Shown: one piece after another, positions 1-9,600 of the stretch
Layout of the letters: the number at the start of each line of letters is the position of its first letter
Numbering within the stretch: position 1 is the stretch's first letter
NCBI GenBank assembly: GCA_027574665.1
Contig: CM050676.1
Location: 7,058,157-7,122,156 of the forward strand
Source: Rhynochetos jubatus
Taxonomy: Eukaryota; Chordata; Aves; Eurypygiformes; Rhynochetidae
Direction of reading: 5' to 3'
DNA: 64,000 nt
Notes under the pieces: generated by a model
The model's database searches: none
Told to the model about the DNA's origin: nothing
The model's input: the letters and a program-made list of their open reading frames with translations, nothing else
Program-made: the position numbers and the translations under genes

Positions 1-472
1 AAGCTTTGCAAGCGGTCCCGCGCTCTGCCGAAAAGGGAACGAACTGCTAGAGCACAGCGAGAGAAAACAGCGCAAGCAATTCCTTCCTAGCTCTTTCTGT
101 TGCCGAGGAACTGTGGCACTGTTGGAACTGGAGATTGCAAGCAAGACAGCGATCCGGCTGCTCTGGCACGCAGTGCTCTGCAAAGGCGCAGCAAGAAGGG
201 ACAAGAAATTCTCTCCTAACTCTTTCTGTTTGGTGGCATTACAGTGCTGCTTCAGATGTCCGTGTTCGGGCAGACGCTTCAACGAGCCGCGCATTCCAGC
301 CTCTCCGAGCCTGTTAGCACAGAGAAGGTGACCCTGTGGATTTCGACTTTCCCGGGGATACAGAGCTCTGTCTTAAGAGGCATGCAGTGCTCTGCCAAAA
401 CAAACAAGGTTTCGCTAAGAAATTCCCTCGTAGCTCTTTCCCTTTTGGAGGAAAAGGGAGAGGTTTGTTTCT

Positions 473-601
473 AAGCTTTGCAAGCGGTCCCGCGCTCTGC
501 CGAAAAGGGAACGAACTGCTAGAGCACAGCGAGAGAAAACAGCGCAAGCAATTCCTTCCTAGCTCTTTCTGTTGCCGAGGAACTGTGGCACTGTTGGAAC
601 T
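473..601 (+). repeat. Subunit A (129 bp) of the satellite unit
   Basis: This is the first of three related 129-bp subunits. It shares TTGCAAGC with subunit B at an offset of exactly 129 bp (478-485 versus 607-614). It shares the block AATTCCTTCCTAGCTCTTTC (550-569) in diverged form with B and C at the same offset. In subunit coordinates the conserved parts are TTGCAAGC at 6-13, a CTCTG-type motif near 23, and the AATTC...CTCTTTC block at 78-97. The relation is seen directly in the alignment; descent by ancient tandem duplication is the inference. Confidence 0.8.
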
Positions 602-730
602 GGAGATTGCAAGCAAGACAGCGATCCGGCTGCTCTGGCACGCAGTGCTCTGCAAAGGCGCAGCAAGAAGGGACAAGAAATTCTCTCCTAACTCTTTCTG
701 TTTGGTCGCATTACAGTGCTGCTTCAGATG
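602..730 (+). repeat. Subunit B (129 bp) of the satellite unit
   Basis: This subunit is aligned without gaps to A at +129 bp. Shared elements are TTGCAAGC at 607-614 and AATTCTCTCCTAACTCTTTC at 679-698. It also shares GCAGTGCTCTGC (642-653) with subunit C, so B resembles C in the middle and A at its left end. It carries the variable sites at unit positions 145 and 228 and the branch-point-like CTAAC. Confidence 0.8.
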
Positions 731-801
731 TCCGTGTTCGGGCAGACGCTTCAACGAGCCGCGCATTCGAGCCTCTCCGAGCCTGTTAGCACAGAGAAGG
801 T
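688..801 (+). other. Pseudo-exon with branch point, acceptor and donor, one per unit
   Basis: CTAAC (688-692) is followed by a pyrimidine-rich stretch and TTACAG (711-716), a good vertebrate-like branch point and 3' splice site. Eighty-three bases later AAG|GTGACC (797-805) resembles a 5' splice site. An 83-base exon (717-799) would recur every 472 bases in any plus-strand transcript of the array. Eighty-three is not a multiple of three, so chained copies would not hold one frame. There is no evidence of transcription in the window. The pattern may be accidental. Confidence 0.3.
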
Positions 802-815
802 GACCCTGTGGATTT
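731..815 (+). repeat. 85-bp segment between subunits B and C
   Basis: This is the part of the unit that does not align to A, B or C over full length. Its right half (CTGTTAGCACAGAG at 783-796) resembles the middle of A (CTGCTAG, then CACAGCGAGAG). It may therefore be a fourth 129-bp subunit missing about 44 bp, since 4 x 129 - 44 = 472. That reading is an inference from weak similarity. The segment is the most GC-rich part of the unit and carries the variable sites at unit positions 259, 269, 286, 297 and 300. Confidence 0.6.
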
Positions 816-829
816 CGACTTTCCCGGGG
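813..829 (+). other. CENP-B-box-like 17-mer, one per unit
   Basis: The sequence TTTCGACTTTCCCGGGG has TTCG at positions 2-5 and CGGG at 13-16, the exact spacing of the mammalian CENP-B box core (nTTCGnnnnAnnCGGGn). Only the central essential A is replaced, by T, so 8 of 9 essential bases match. It recurs in every unit at unit positions 341-357. The variants I found here fall on non-essential positions: C to G at 352 in nine units between 29 and 47 kb, and G to C or T at 357 in single units near 30.09 and 35.76 kb. An 8-of-9 match somewhere in a random 472-bp unit has a rough chance of one in ten, so this is suggestive only. Binding of any protein is not shown. Confidence 0.4.
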
Positions 830-866
830 ATACAGAGCTCTGTCTTAAGAGGCATGCAGTGCTCTG
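823..866. other. Cluster of four short palindromes, one cluster per unit
   Basis: Four perfect palindromes lie within 35 bp: CCCGGG (823-828), CAGAGCTCTG (833-842), TCTTAAGA (843-850) and GCATGC (852-857). In addition CAGAGC (833-838) can pair with GCTCTG (861-866). The first palindrome overlaps the CENP-B-box-like motif. Short dyad symmetries that can form cruciforms have been described as a feature of centromeric satellites. Whether these form in vivo is unknown. Confidence 0.6.
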
Positions 867-910
867 CCAAAACAAACAAGGTTTCGCTAAGAAATTCCCT
901 CGTAGCTCTT

Positions 911-931
911 TCCCTTTTGGAGGAAAAGGGA
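911..931. other. Hairpin: 8-bp stem, 5-nt loop, one per unit
   Basis: TCCCTTTT (911-918), loop GGAGG (919-923) and AAAAGGGA (924-931) form a perfect inverted repeat. It lies at the junction of a 13-base pyrimidine run and a 17-base purine run, so purines switch strand here. The only indel in the window lies in the right arm of one copy (near 26416-26418). Several rare substitutions also fall in or beside it: unit position 442 near 52832 and 56608, 451 near 38210 and 42930, and 462 near 34917. Confidence 0.75.
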
Positions 932-3900
932 GAGGTTTGTTTCTAAGCTTTGCAAGCGGTCCCGCGCTCTGCCGAAAAGGGAACGAACTGCTAGAGCACA
1001 GCGAGAGAAAACAGCGCAAGCAATTCCTTCCTAGCTCTTTCTGTTGCCGAGGAACTGTGGCACTCTTGGAACTGGAGATTGCAAGCAAGACAGCGATCCG
1101 GCTGCTCTGGCACGCAGTGCTCTGCAAAGGCGCAGCAAGAAGGGAGAAGAAATTCTCTCCTAACTCTTTCTGTTTGGTCGCATTACAGTGCTGCTTCAGA
1201 TGTCCGTGTTCGGGCAGACGCTTCAACGAGCCGCGCATTCGAGCCTCTCCGAGCCTGTTAGCACAGAGAAGGTGACCCTGTGGATTTCGACTTTCCCGGG
1301 GATCCAGAGCTCTGTCTTAAGAGGCATGCAGTGCTCTGCCAAAACAAACAAGGTTTCGCTAAGAAATTCCCTCGTAGCTCTTTCCCTTTTGGAGGAAAAG
1401 GGAGAGGTTTGTTTCTAAGCTTTGCAAGCGGTCCCGCGCTCTGCCGAAAAGGGAACGAACTGCTAGAGCACAGCGAGAGAAAACAGCGCAAGCAATTCCT
1501 TCCTAGCTCTTTCTGTTGCCGAGGAACTGTGGCACTGTTGGAACTGGAGATTGCAAGCAACACAGCGATCCGGCTGCTCTGGCACGCAGTGCTCTGCAAA
1601 GGCGCAGCAAGAAGGGACAAGAAATTCTCTCCTAACTCTTTCTGTTTGGTCGCATTACAGTGCTGCTTCAGATGTCCGTGTTCGGGCAGACGCTTCAACG
1701 AGCCGCGCATTCCAGCCTCTCCGAGCCTGTTAGCACAGAGAAGGTGACCCTGTGGATTTCGACTTTCCCGGGGATCCAGAGCTCTGTCTTAAGAGGCATG
1801 CAGTGCTCTGCCAAAACAAACAAGGTTTCGCTAAGAAATTCCCTCGTAGCTCTTTCCCTTTTGGAGGAAAAGGGAGAGGTTTGTTTCTAAGCTTTGCAAG
1901 CGGTCCCGCGCTCTGCCGAAAAGGGAACGAACTGCTAGAGCACAGCGAGAGAAAACAGCGCAAGCAATTCCTTCCTAGCTCTTTCTGTTGCCGAGGAACT
2001 GTGGCACTGTTGGAACTGGAGATTGCAAGCAACACAGCGATCCGGCTGCTCTGGCACGCAGTGCTCTGCAAAGGCGCAGCAAGAAGGGACAAGAAATTCT
2101 CTCCTAACTCTTTCTGTTTGGTCGCATTACAGTGCTGCTTCAGATGTCCGTGTTCGGGCAGACGCTTCAACGAGCCGCGCATTCGAGCCTCTCCGAGCCT
2201 GTTAGCACAGAGAAGGTGACCCTGTGGATTTCGACTTTCCCGGGGATACAGAGCTCTGTCTTAAGAGGCATGCAGTGCTCTGCCAAAACAAACAAGGTTT
2301 CGCTAAGAAATTCCCTCGTAGCTCTTTCCCTTTTGGAGGAAAAGGGAGAGGTTTGTTTCTAAGCTTTGCAAGCGGTCCCGCGCTCTGCCGAAAAGGGAAC
2401 GAACTGCTAGAGCACAGCGAGAGAAAACAGCGCAAGCAATTCCTTCCTAGCTCTTTCTGTTGCCGAGGAACTGTGGCACTCTTGGAACTGGAGATTGCAA
2501 GCAAGACAGCGATCCGGCTGCTCTGGCACGCAGTGCTCTGCAAAGGCGCAGCAAGAAGGGACAAGAAATTCTCTCCTAACTCTTTCTGTTTGGTCGCATT
2601 ACAGTGCTGCTTCAGATGTCCGTGTTCGGGCAGACGCTTCAACGAGCCGCGCATTCCAGCCTCTCCGAGCCTGTTAGCACAGAGAAGGTGACCCTGTGGA
2701 TTTCGACTTTCCCGGGGATACAGAGCTCTGTCTTAAGAGGCATGCAGTGCTCTGCCAAAACAAACAAGGTTTCGCTAAGAAATTCCCTCGTAGCTCTTTC
2801 CCTTTTGGAGGAAAAGGGAGAGGTTTGTTTCTAAGCTTTGCAAGCGGTCCCGCGCTCTGCCGAAAAGGGAACGAACTGCTAGAGCACAGCGAGAGAAAAC
2901 AGCGCAAGCAATTCCTTCCTAGCTCTTTCTGTTGCCGAGGAACTGTGGCACTCTTGGAACTGGAGATTGCAAGCAAGACAGCGATCCGGCTGCTCTGGCA
3001 CGCAGTGCTCTGCAAAGGCGCAGCAAGAAGGGACAAGAAATTCTCTCCTAACTCTTTCTGTTTGGTCGCATTACAGTGCTGCTTCAGATGTCCGTGTTCG
3101 GGCAGACGCTTCAACGAGCCGCGCATTCCAGCCTCTCCGAGCCTGTTAGCACAGAGAAGGTGACCCTGTGGATTTCGACTTTCCCGGGGATCCAGAGCTC
3201 TGTCTTAAGAGGCATGCAGTGCTCTGCCAAAACAAACAAGGTTTCGCTAAGAAATTCCCTCGTAGCTCTTTCCCTTTTGGAGGAAAAGGGAGAGGTTTGT
3301 TTCTAAGCTTTGCAAGCGGTCCCGCGCTCTGCCGAAAAGGGAACGAACTGCTAGAGCACAGCGAGAGAAAACAGCGCAAGCAATTCCTTCCTAGCTCTTT
3401 CTGTTGCCGAGGAACTGTGGCACTCTTGGAACTGGAGATTGCAAGCAAGACAGCGATCCGGCTGCTCTGGCACGCAGTGCTCTGCAAAGGCGCAGCAAGA
3501 AGGGACAAGAAATTCTCTCCTAACTCTTTCTGTTTGGTCGCATTACAGTGCTGCTTCAGATGTCCGTGTTCGGGCAGACGCTTCAACGAGCCGCGCATTC
3601 CAGCCTCTCCGAGCCTGTTAGCACAGAGAAGGTGACCCTGTGGATTTCGACTTTCCCGGGGATCCAGAGCTCTGTCTTAAGAGGCATGCAGTGCTCTGCC
3701 AAAACAAACAAGGTTTCGCTAAGAAATTCCCTCGTAGCTCTTTCCCTTTTGGAGGAAAAGGGAGAGGTTTGTTTCTAAGCTTTGCAAGCGGTCCCGCGCT
3801 CTGCCGAAAAGGGAACGAACTGCTAGAGCACAGCGAGAGAAAACAGCGCAAGCAATTCCTTCCTAGCTCTTTCTGTTGCCGAGGAACTGTGGCACTGTTG

Positions 3901-4248
3901 GAACTGGAGATTGCAAGCAACACAGCGATCCCGCTGCTCTGGCACGCAGTGCTCTGCAAAGGCGCAGCAAGAAGGGACAAGAAATTCTCTCCTAACTCTT
4001 TCTGTTTGGTCGCATTACAGTGCTGCTTCAGATGGCCGTGTTCGAGCAGACGCTTCAACGAGCCGCGCATTCCAGCCTCTCCGAGCCTGTTAGCACAGAG
4101 AAGGTGACCCTGTGGATTTCGACTTTCCCGGGGATACAGAGCTCTGTCTTAAGAGGCATGCAGTGCTCTGCCAAAACAAACAAGGTTTCGCTAAGAAATT
4201 CTCTCGTAGCTCTTTCCCTTTTGGAGGAAAAGGGAGAGGTTTGTTTCT

Positions 4249-6608
4249 AAGCTTTGCAAGCGGTCCCGCGCTCTGCCGAAAAGGGAACGAACTGCTAGAG
4301 CACAGCGAGAGAAAACAGCGCAAGCAATTCCTTCCTAGCTCTTTCTGTTGCCGAGGAACTGTGGCACTCTTGGAACTGGAGATTGCAAGCAAGACAGCGA
4401 TCCGGCTGCTCTGGCACGCAGTGCTCTGCAAAGGCGCAGCAAGAAGGGACAAGAAATTCTCTCCTAACTCTTTCTGTTTGGTCGCATTACAGTGCTGCTT
4501 CAGATGTCCGTGTTCGGGCAGACGCTTCAACGAGCCGCGCATTCCAGCCTCTCCGAGCCTGTTAGCACAGAGAAGGTGACCCTGTGGATTTCGACTTTCC
4601 CGGGGATCCAGAGCTCTGTCTTAAGAGGCATGCAGTGCTCTGCCAAAACAAACAAGGTTTCGCTAAGAAATTCCCTCGTAGCTCTTTCCCTTTTGGAGGA
4701 AAAGGGAGAGGTTTGTTTCTAAGCTTTGCAAGCGGTCCCGCGCTCTGCCGAAAAGGGAACGAACTGCTAGAGCACAGCGAGAGAAAACAGCGCAAGCAAT
4801 TCCTTCCTAGCTCTTTCTGTTGCCGAGGAACTGTGGCACTCTTGGAACTGGAGATTGCAAGCAAGACAGCGATCCGGCTGCTCTGGCACGCAGTGCTCTG
4901 CAAAGGCGCAGCAAGAAGGGACAAGAAATTCTCTCCTAACTCTTTCTGTTTGGTCGCATTACAGTGCTGCTTCAGATGTCCGTGTTCGGGCAGACGCTTC
5001 AACGAGCCGCGCATTCCAGCCTCTCCGAGCCTGTTAGCACAGAGAAGGTGACCCTGTGGATTTCGACTTTCCCGGGGATCCAGAGCTCTGTCTTAAGAGG
5101 CATGCAGTGCTCTGCCAAAACAAACAAGGTTTCGCTAAGAAATTCCCTCGTAGCTCTTTCCCTTTTGGAGGAAAAGGGAGAGGTTTGTTTCTAAGCTTTG
5201 CAAGCGGTCCCGCGCTCTGCCGAAAAGGGAACGAACTGCTAGAGCACAGCGAGAGAAAACAGCGCAAGCAATTCCTTCCTAGCTCTTTCTGTTGCCGAGG
5301 AACTGTGGCACTCTTGGAACTGGAGATTGCAAGCAAGACAGCGATCCGGCTGCTCTGGCACGCAGTGCTCTGCAAAGGCGCAGCAAGAAGGGACAAGAAA
5401 TTCTCTCCTAACTCTTTCTGTTTGGTCGCATTACAGTGCTGCTTCAGATGTCCGTGTTCGGGCAGACGCTTCAACGAGCCGCGCATTCCAGCCTCTCCGA
5501 GCCTGTTAGCACAGAGAAGGTGACCCTGTGGATTTCGACTTTCCCGGGGATCCAGAGCTCTGTCTTAAGAGGCATGCAGTGCTCTGCCAAAACAAACAAG
5601 GTTTCGCTAAGAAATTCCCTCGTAGCTCTTTCCCTTTTGGAGGAAAAGGGAGAGGTTTGTTTCTAAGCTTTGCAAGCGGTCCCGCGCTCTGCCGAAAAGG
5701 GAACGAACTGCTAGAGCACAGCGAGAGAAAACAGCGCAAGCAATTCCTTCCTAGCTCTTTCTGTTGCCGAGGAACTGTGGCACTCTTGGAACTGGAGATT
5801 GCAAGCAAGACAGCGATCCGGCTGCTCTGGCACGCAGTGCTCTGCAAAGGCGCAGCAAGAAGGGACAAGAAATTCTCTCCTAACTCTTTCTGTTTGGTCG
5901 CATTACAGTGCTGCTTCAGATGTCCGTGTTCGGGCAGACGCTTCAACGAGCCGCGCATTCCAGCCTCTCCGAGCCTGTTAGCACAGAGAAGGTGACCCTG
6001 TGGATTTCGACTTTCCCGGGGATCCAGAGCTCTGTCTTAAGAGGCATGCAGTGCTCTGCCAAAACAAACAAGGTTTCGCTAAGAAATTCCCTCGTAGCTC
6101 TTTCCCTTTTGGAGGAAAAGGGAGAGGTTTGTTTCTAAGCTTTGCAAGCGGTCCCGCGCTCTGCCGAAAAGGGAACGAACTGCTAGAGCACAGCGAGAGA
6201 AAACAGCGCAAGCAATTCCTTCCTAGCTCTTTCTGTTGCCGAGGAACTGTGGCACTCTTGGAACTGGAGATTGCAAGCAAGACAGCGATCCGGCTGCTCT
6301 GGCACGCAGTGCTCTGCAAAGGCGCAGCAAGAAGGGACAAGAAATTCTCTCCTAACTCTTTCTGTTTGGTCGCATTACAGTGCTGCTTCAGATGTCCGTG
6401 TTCGGGCAGACGCTTCAACGAGCCGCGCATTCCAGCCTCTCCGAGCCTGTTAGCACAGAGAAGGTGACCCTGTGGATTTCGACTTTCCCGGGGATCCAGA
6501 GCTCTGTCTTAAGAGGCATGCAGTGCTCTGCCAAAACAAACAAGGTTTCGCTAAGAAATTCCCTCGTAGCTCTTTCCCTTTTGGAGGAAAAGGGAGAGGT
6601 TTGTTTCT
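4249..6608 (+). repeat. Five consecutive units with no visible difference
   Basis: Units starting at 4249, 4721, 5193, 5665 and 6137 carry the same alleles at every variable site I tracked (C73, C121, C128, G145, T259, C297, C360). The same allele set also appears in units 2833, 3305 and 8025. Runs of identical single units are the signature of very recent local homogenisation by unequal crossing-over. An assembly or copy-number artefact cannot be excluded from the sequence alone. Confidence 0.8.
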
Positions 6609-9600
6609 AAGCTTTGCAAGCGGTCCCGCGCTCTGCCGAAAAGGGAACGAACTGCTAGAGCACAGCGAGAGAAAACAGCGCAAGCAATTCCTTCCTAGCT
6701 CTTTCTGTTGCCGAGGAACTGTGGCACTGTTGGAACTGGAGATTGCAAGCAAGACAGCGATCCGGCTGCTCTGGCACGCAGTGCTCTGCAAAGGCGCAGC
6801 AAGAAGGGACAAGAAATTCTCTCCTAACTCTTTCTGTTTGGTCGCATTACAGTGCTGCTTCAGATGTCCGTGTTCGGGCAGACGCTTCAACGAGCCGCGC
6901 ATTCGAGCCTCTCCGAGCCTGTTAGCACAGAGAAGGTGACCCTGTGGATTTCGACTTTCCCGGGGATCCAGAGCTCTGTCTTAAGAGGCATGCAGTGCTC
7001 TGCCAAAACAAACAAGGTTTCGCTAAGAAATTCCCTCGTAGCTCTTTCCCTTTTGGAGGAAAAGGGAGAGGTTTGTTTCTAAGCTTTGCAAGCGGTCCCG
7101 CGCTCTGCCGAAAAGGGAACGAACTGCTAGAGCACAGCGAGAGAAAACAGCGCAAGCAATTCCTTCCTAGCTCTTTCTGTTGCCGAGGAACTGTGGCACT
7201 CTTGGAACTGGAGATTGCAAGCAACACAGCGATCCGGCTGCTCTGGCACGCAGTGCTCTGCAAAGGCGCAGCAAGAAGGGACAAGAAATTCTCTCCTAAC
7301 TCTTTCTGTTTGGTCGCATTACAGTGCTGCTTCAGATGTCCGTGTTCGGGCAGACGCTTCAACGAGCCGCGCATTCGAGCCTCTCCGAGCCTGTTAGCAC
7401 AGAGAAGGTGACCCTGTGGATTTCGACTTTCCCGGGGATACAGAGCTCTGTCTTAAGAGGCATGCAGTGCTCTGCCAAAACAAACAAGGTTTCGCTAAGA
7501 AATTCCCTCGTAGCTCTTTCCCTTTTGGAGGAAAAGGGAGAGGTTTGTTTCTAAGCTTTGCAAGCGGTCCCGCGCTCTGCCGAAAAGGGAACGAACTGCT
7601 AGAGCACAGCGAGAGAAAACAGCGCAAGCAATTCCTTCCTAGCTCTTTCTGTTGCCGAGGAACTGTGGCACTGTTGGAACTGGAGATTGCAAGCAAGACA
7701 GCGATCCGGCTGCTCTGGCACGCAGTGCTCTGCAAAGGCGCAGCAAGAAGGGACAAGAAATTCTCTCCTAACTCTTTCTGTTTGGTCGCATTACAGTGCT
7801 GCTTCAGATGTCCGTGTTCGGGCAGACGCTTCAACGAGCCGCGCATTCGAGCCTCTCCGAGCCTGTTAGCACAGAGAAGGTGACCCTGTGGATTTCGACT
7901 TTCCCGGGGATACAGAGCTCTGTCTTAAGAGGCATGCAGTGCTCTGCCAAAACAAACAAGGTTTCGCTAAGAAATTCCCTCGTAGCTCTTTCCCTTTTGG
8001 AGGAAAAGGGAGAGGTTTGTTTCTAAGCTTTGCAAGCGGTCCCGCGCTCTGCCGAAAAGGGAACGAACTGCTAGAGCACAGCGAGAGAAAACAGCGCAAG
8101 CAATTCCTTCCTAGCTCTTTCTGTTGCCGAGGAACTGTGGCACTCTTGGAACTGGAGATTGCAAGCAAGACAGCGATCCGGCTGCTCTGGCACGCAGTGC
8201 TCTGCAAAGGCGCAGCAAGAAGGGACAAGAAATTCTCTCCTAACTCTTTCTGTTTGGTCGCATTACAGTGCTGCTTCAGATGTCCGTGTTCGGGCAGACG
8301 CTTCAACGAGCCGCGCATTCCAGCCTCTCCGAGCCTGTTAGCACAGAGAAGGTGACCCTGTGGATTTCGACTTTCCCGGGGATCCAGAGCTCTGTCTTAA
8401 GAGGCATGCAGTGCTCTGCCAAAACAAACAAGGTTTCGCTAAGAAATTCCCTCGTAGCTCTTTCCCTTTTGGAGGAAAAGGGAGAGGTTTGTTTCTAAGC
8501 TTTGCAAGCGGTCACGCGCTCTGCCGAAAAGGGAACGAACTGCTAGAGCACAGCGAGAGAAAACAGCGCAAGCAATTCCTTCCTAGCTCTTTCTGTTGCC
8601 GAGGAACTGTGGCACTGTTGGAACTGGAGATTGCAAGCAACACAGCGATCCCGCTGCTCTGGCACGCAGTGCTCTGCAAAGGCGCAGCAAGAAGGGACAA
8701 GAAATTCTCTCCTAACTCTTTCTGTTTGGTCGCATTACAGTGCTGCTTCAGATGGCCGTGTTCGAGCAGACGCTTCAACGAGCCGCGCATTCCAGACTCT
8801 CCGAGCCTGTTAGCACAGAGAAGGTGACCCTGTGGATTTCGACTTTCCCGGGGATCCAGAGCTCTGTCTTAAGAGGCATGCAGTGCTCTGCCAAAACAAA
8901 CAAGGTTTCACTAAGAAATTCTCTCGTAGCTCTTTCCCTTTTGGAGGAAAAGGGAGAGGTTTGTTTCTAAGCTTTGCAAGCGGTCCCGCGCTCTGCCGAA
9001 AAGGGAACGAACTGCTAGAGCACAGCGAGAGAAAACAGCGCAAGCAATTCCTTCCTAGCTCTTTCTGTTGCCGAGGAACTGTGGCACTGTTGGAACTGGA
9101 GATTGCAAGCAACACAGCGATCCGGCTGCTCTGGCACGCAGTGCTCTGCAAAGGCGCAGCAAGAAGGGACAAGAAATTCTCTCCTAACTCTTTCTCTTTG
9201 GTCGCATTACAGTGCTGCTTCAGATGGCCGTGTTCGGGCAGACGCTTCAACGAGCCGCGCATTCGAGCCTCTCCGAGCCTGTTAGCACAGAGAAGGTGAC
9301 CCTGTGGATTTCGACTTTCCCGGGGATACAGAGCTCTGTCTTAAGAGGCATGCAGTGCTCTGCCAAAACAAACAAGGTTTCGCTAAGAAATTCCCTCGTA
9401 GCTCTTTCCCTTTTGGAGGAAAAGGGAGAGGTTTGTTTCTAAGCTTTGCAAGCGGTCCCGCGCTCTGCCGAAAAGGGAACGAACTGCTAGAGCACAGCGA
9501 GAGAAAACAGCGCAAGCAATTCCTTCCTAGCTCTTTCTGTTGCCGAGGAACTGTGGCACTGTTGGAAGTGGAGATTGCAAGCAACACAGCGATCCGGCTG

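Larger units (their letters stand above)
473..944 (+). repeat. Reference 472-bp satellite unit
   Basis: This second unit is used here as the coordinate reference, with unit position 1 = base 473. It is about 52 % GC with about 25 CpG dinucleotides. The commonest variable positions in unit coordinates are 73 (C/T), 121 (G/C), 128 (C/G, rarely T), 145 (G/C), 259 (T/G), 297 (C/G) and 360 (A/C). Rarer recurrent ones are 184, 210, 228, 286, 300, 352, 401, 406+408, 419 and 463. The C allele at 360 creates a BamHI site (GGATCC), so the array is a mixture of BamHI-positive and BamHI-negative units. The first unit (1-472) is similar but has a G at 235 that I saw in no other unit. Confidence 0.97.
816..944 (+). 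repeat. Subunit C (129 bp) of the satellite unit
   Basis: This subunit ends exactly where the next unit's subunit A begins, so C, A and B are contiguous across the HindIII boundary. It aligns to A at +129 bp: GAGCTCTG at 834-841 sits at the place of GCGCTCTG in A, and AATTCCCTCGTAGCTCTTTC (893-912) at the place of the AATTCC block. It holds most of the CENP-B-box-like motif, the palindrome cluster and the hairpin, and the variable sites 352, 360, 406/408, 419 and 463. Confidence 0.78.
1..4248 (+). repeat. Left part of early subfamily, units 1-9
   Basis: These nine units mostly carry C128 and G145. Two (1417, 1889) have C145, and 3777-4248 is more diverged. Sites 121, 297 and 360 vary between neighbours. 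Unit 3777-4248 carries C145, C156, G259, A269 and T426 together. A similar combination is found in unit 8497-8968, exactly 10 units (4720 bp) to the right. G128 is absent here. Confidence 0.75.

Noticed and set aside
635-760. Internal RNA polymerase III promoter (TGGCACGCAGTG as A box, GTTCGGGCAGA as B box)
   Set aside because: Both differ from the consensus at important positions, spacing is unremarkable, and no T-run terminator follows at the right distance.
473-944. Ancestral 43-bp repeat (472 is about 11 x 43), as in some avian satellites of about 41-43 bp
   Set aside because: The arithmetic is suggestive, but laying the unit out in 43-base rows shows similarity only between every third row. 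Support stops at the 129-bp level.
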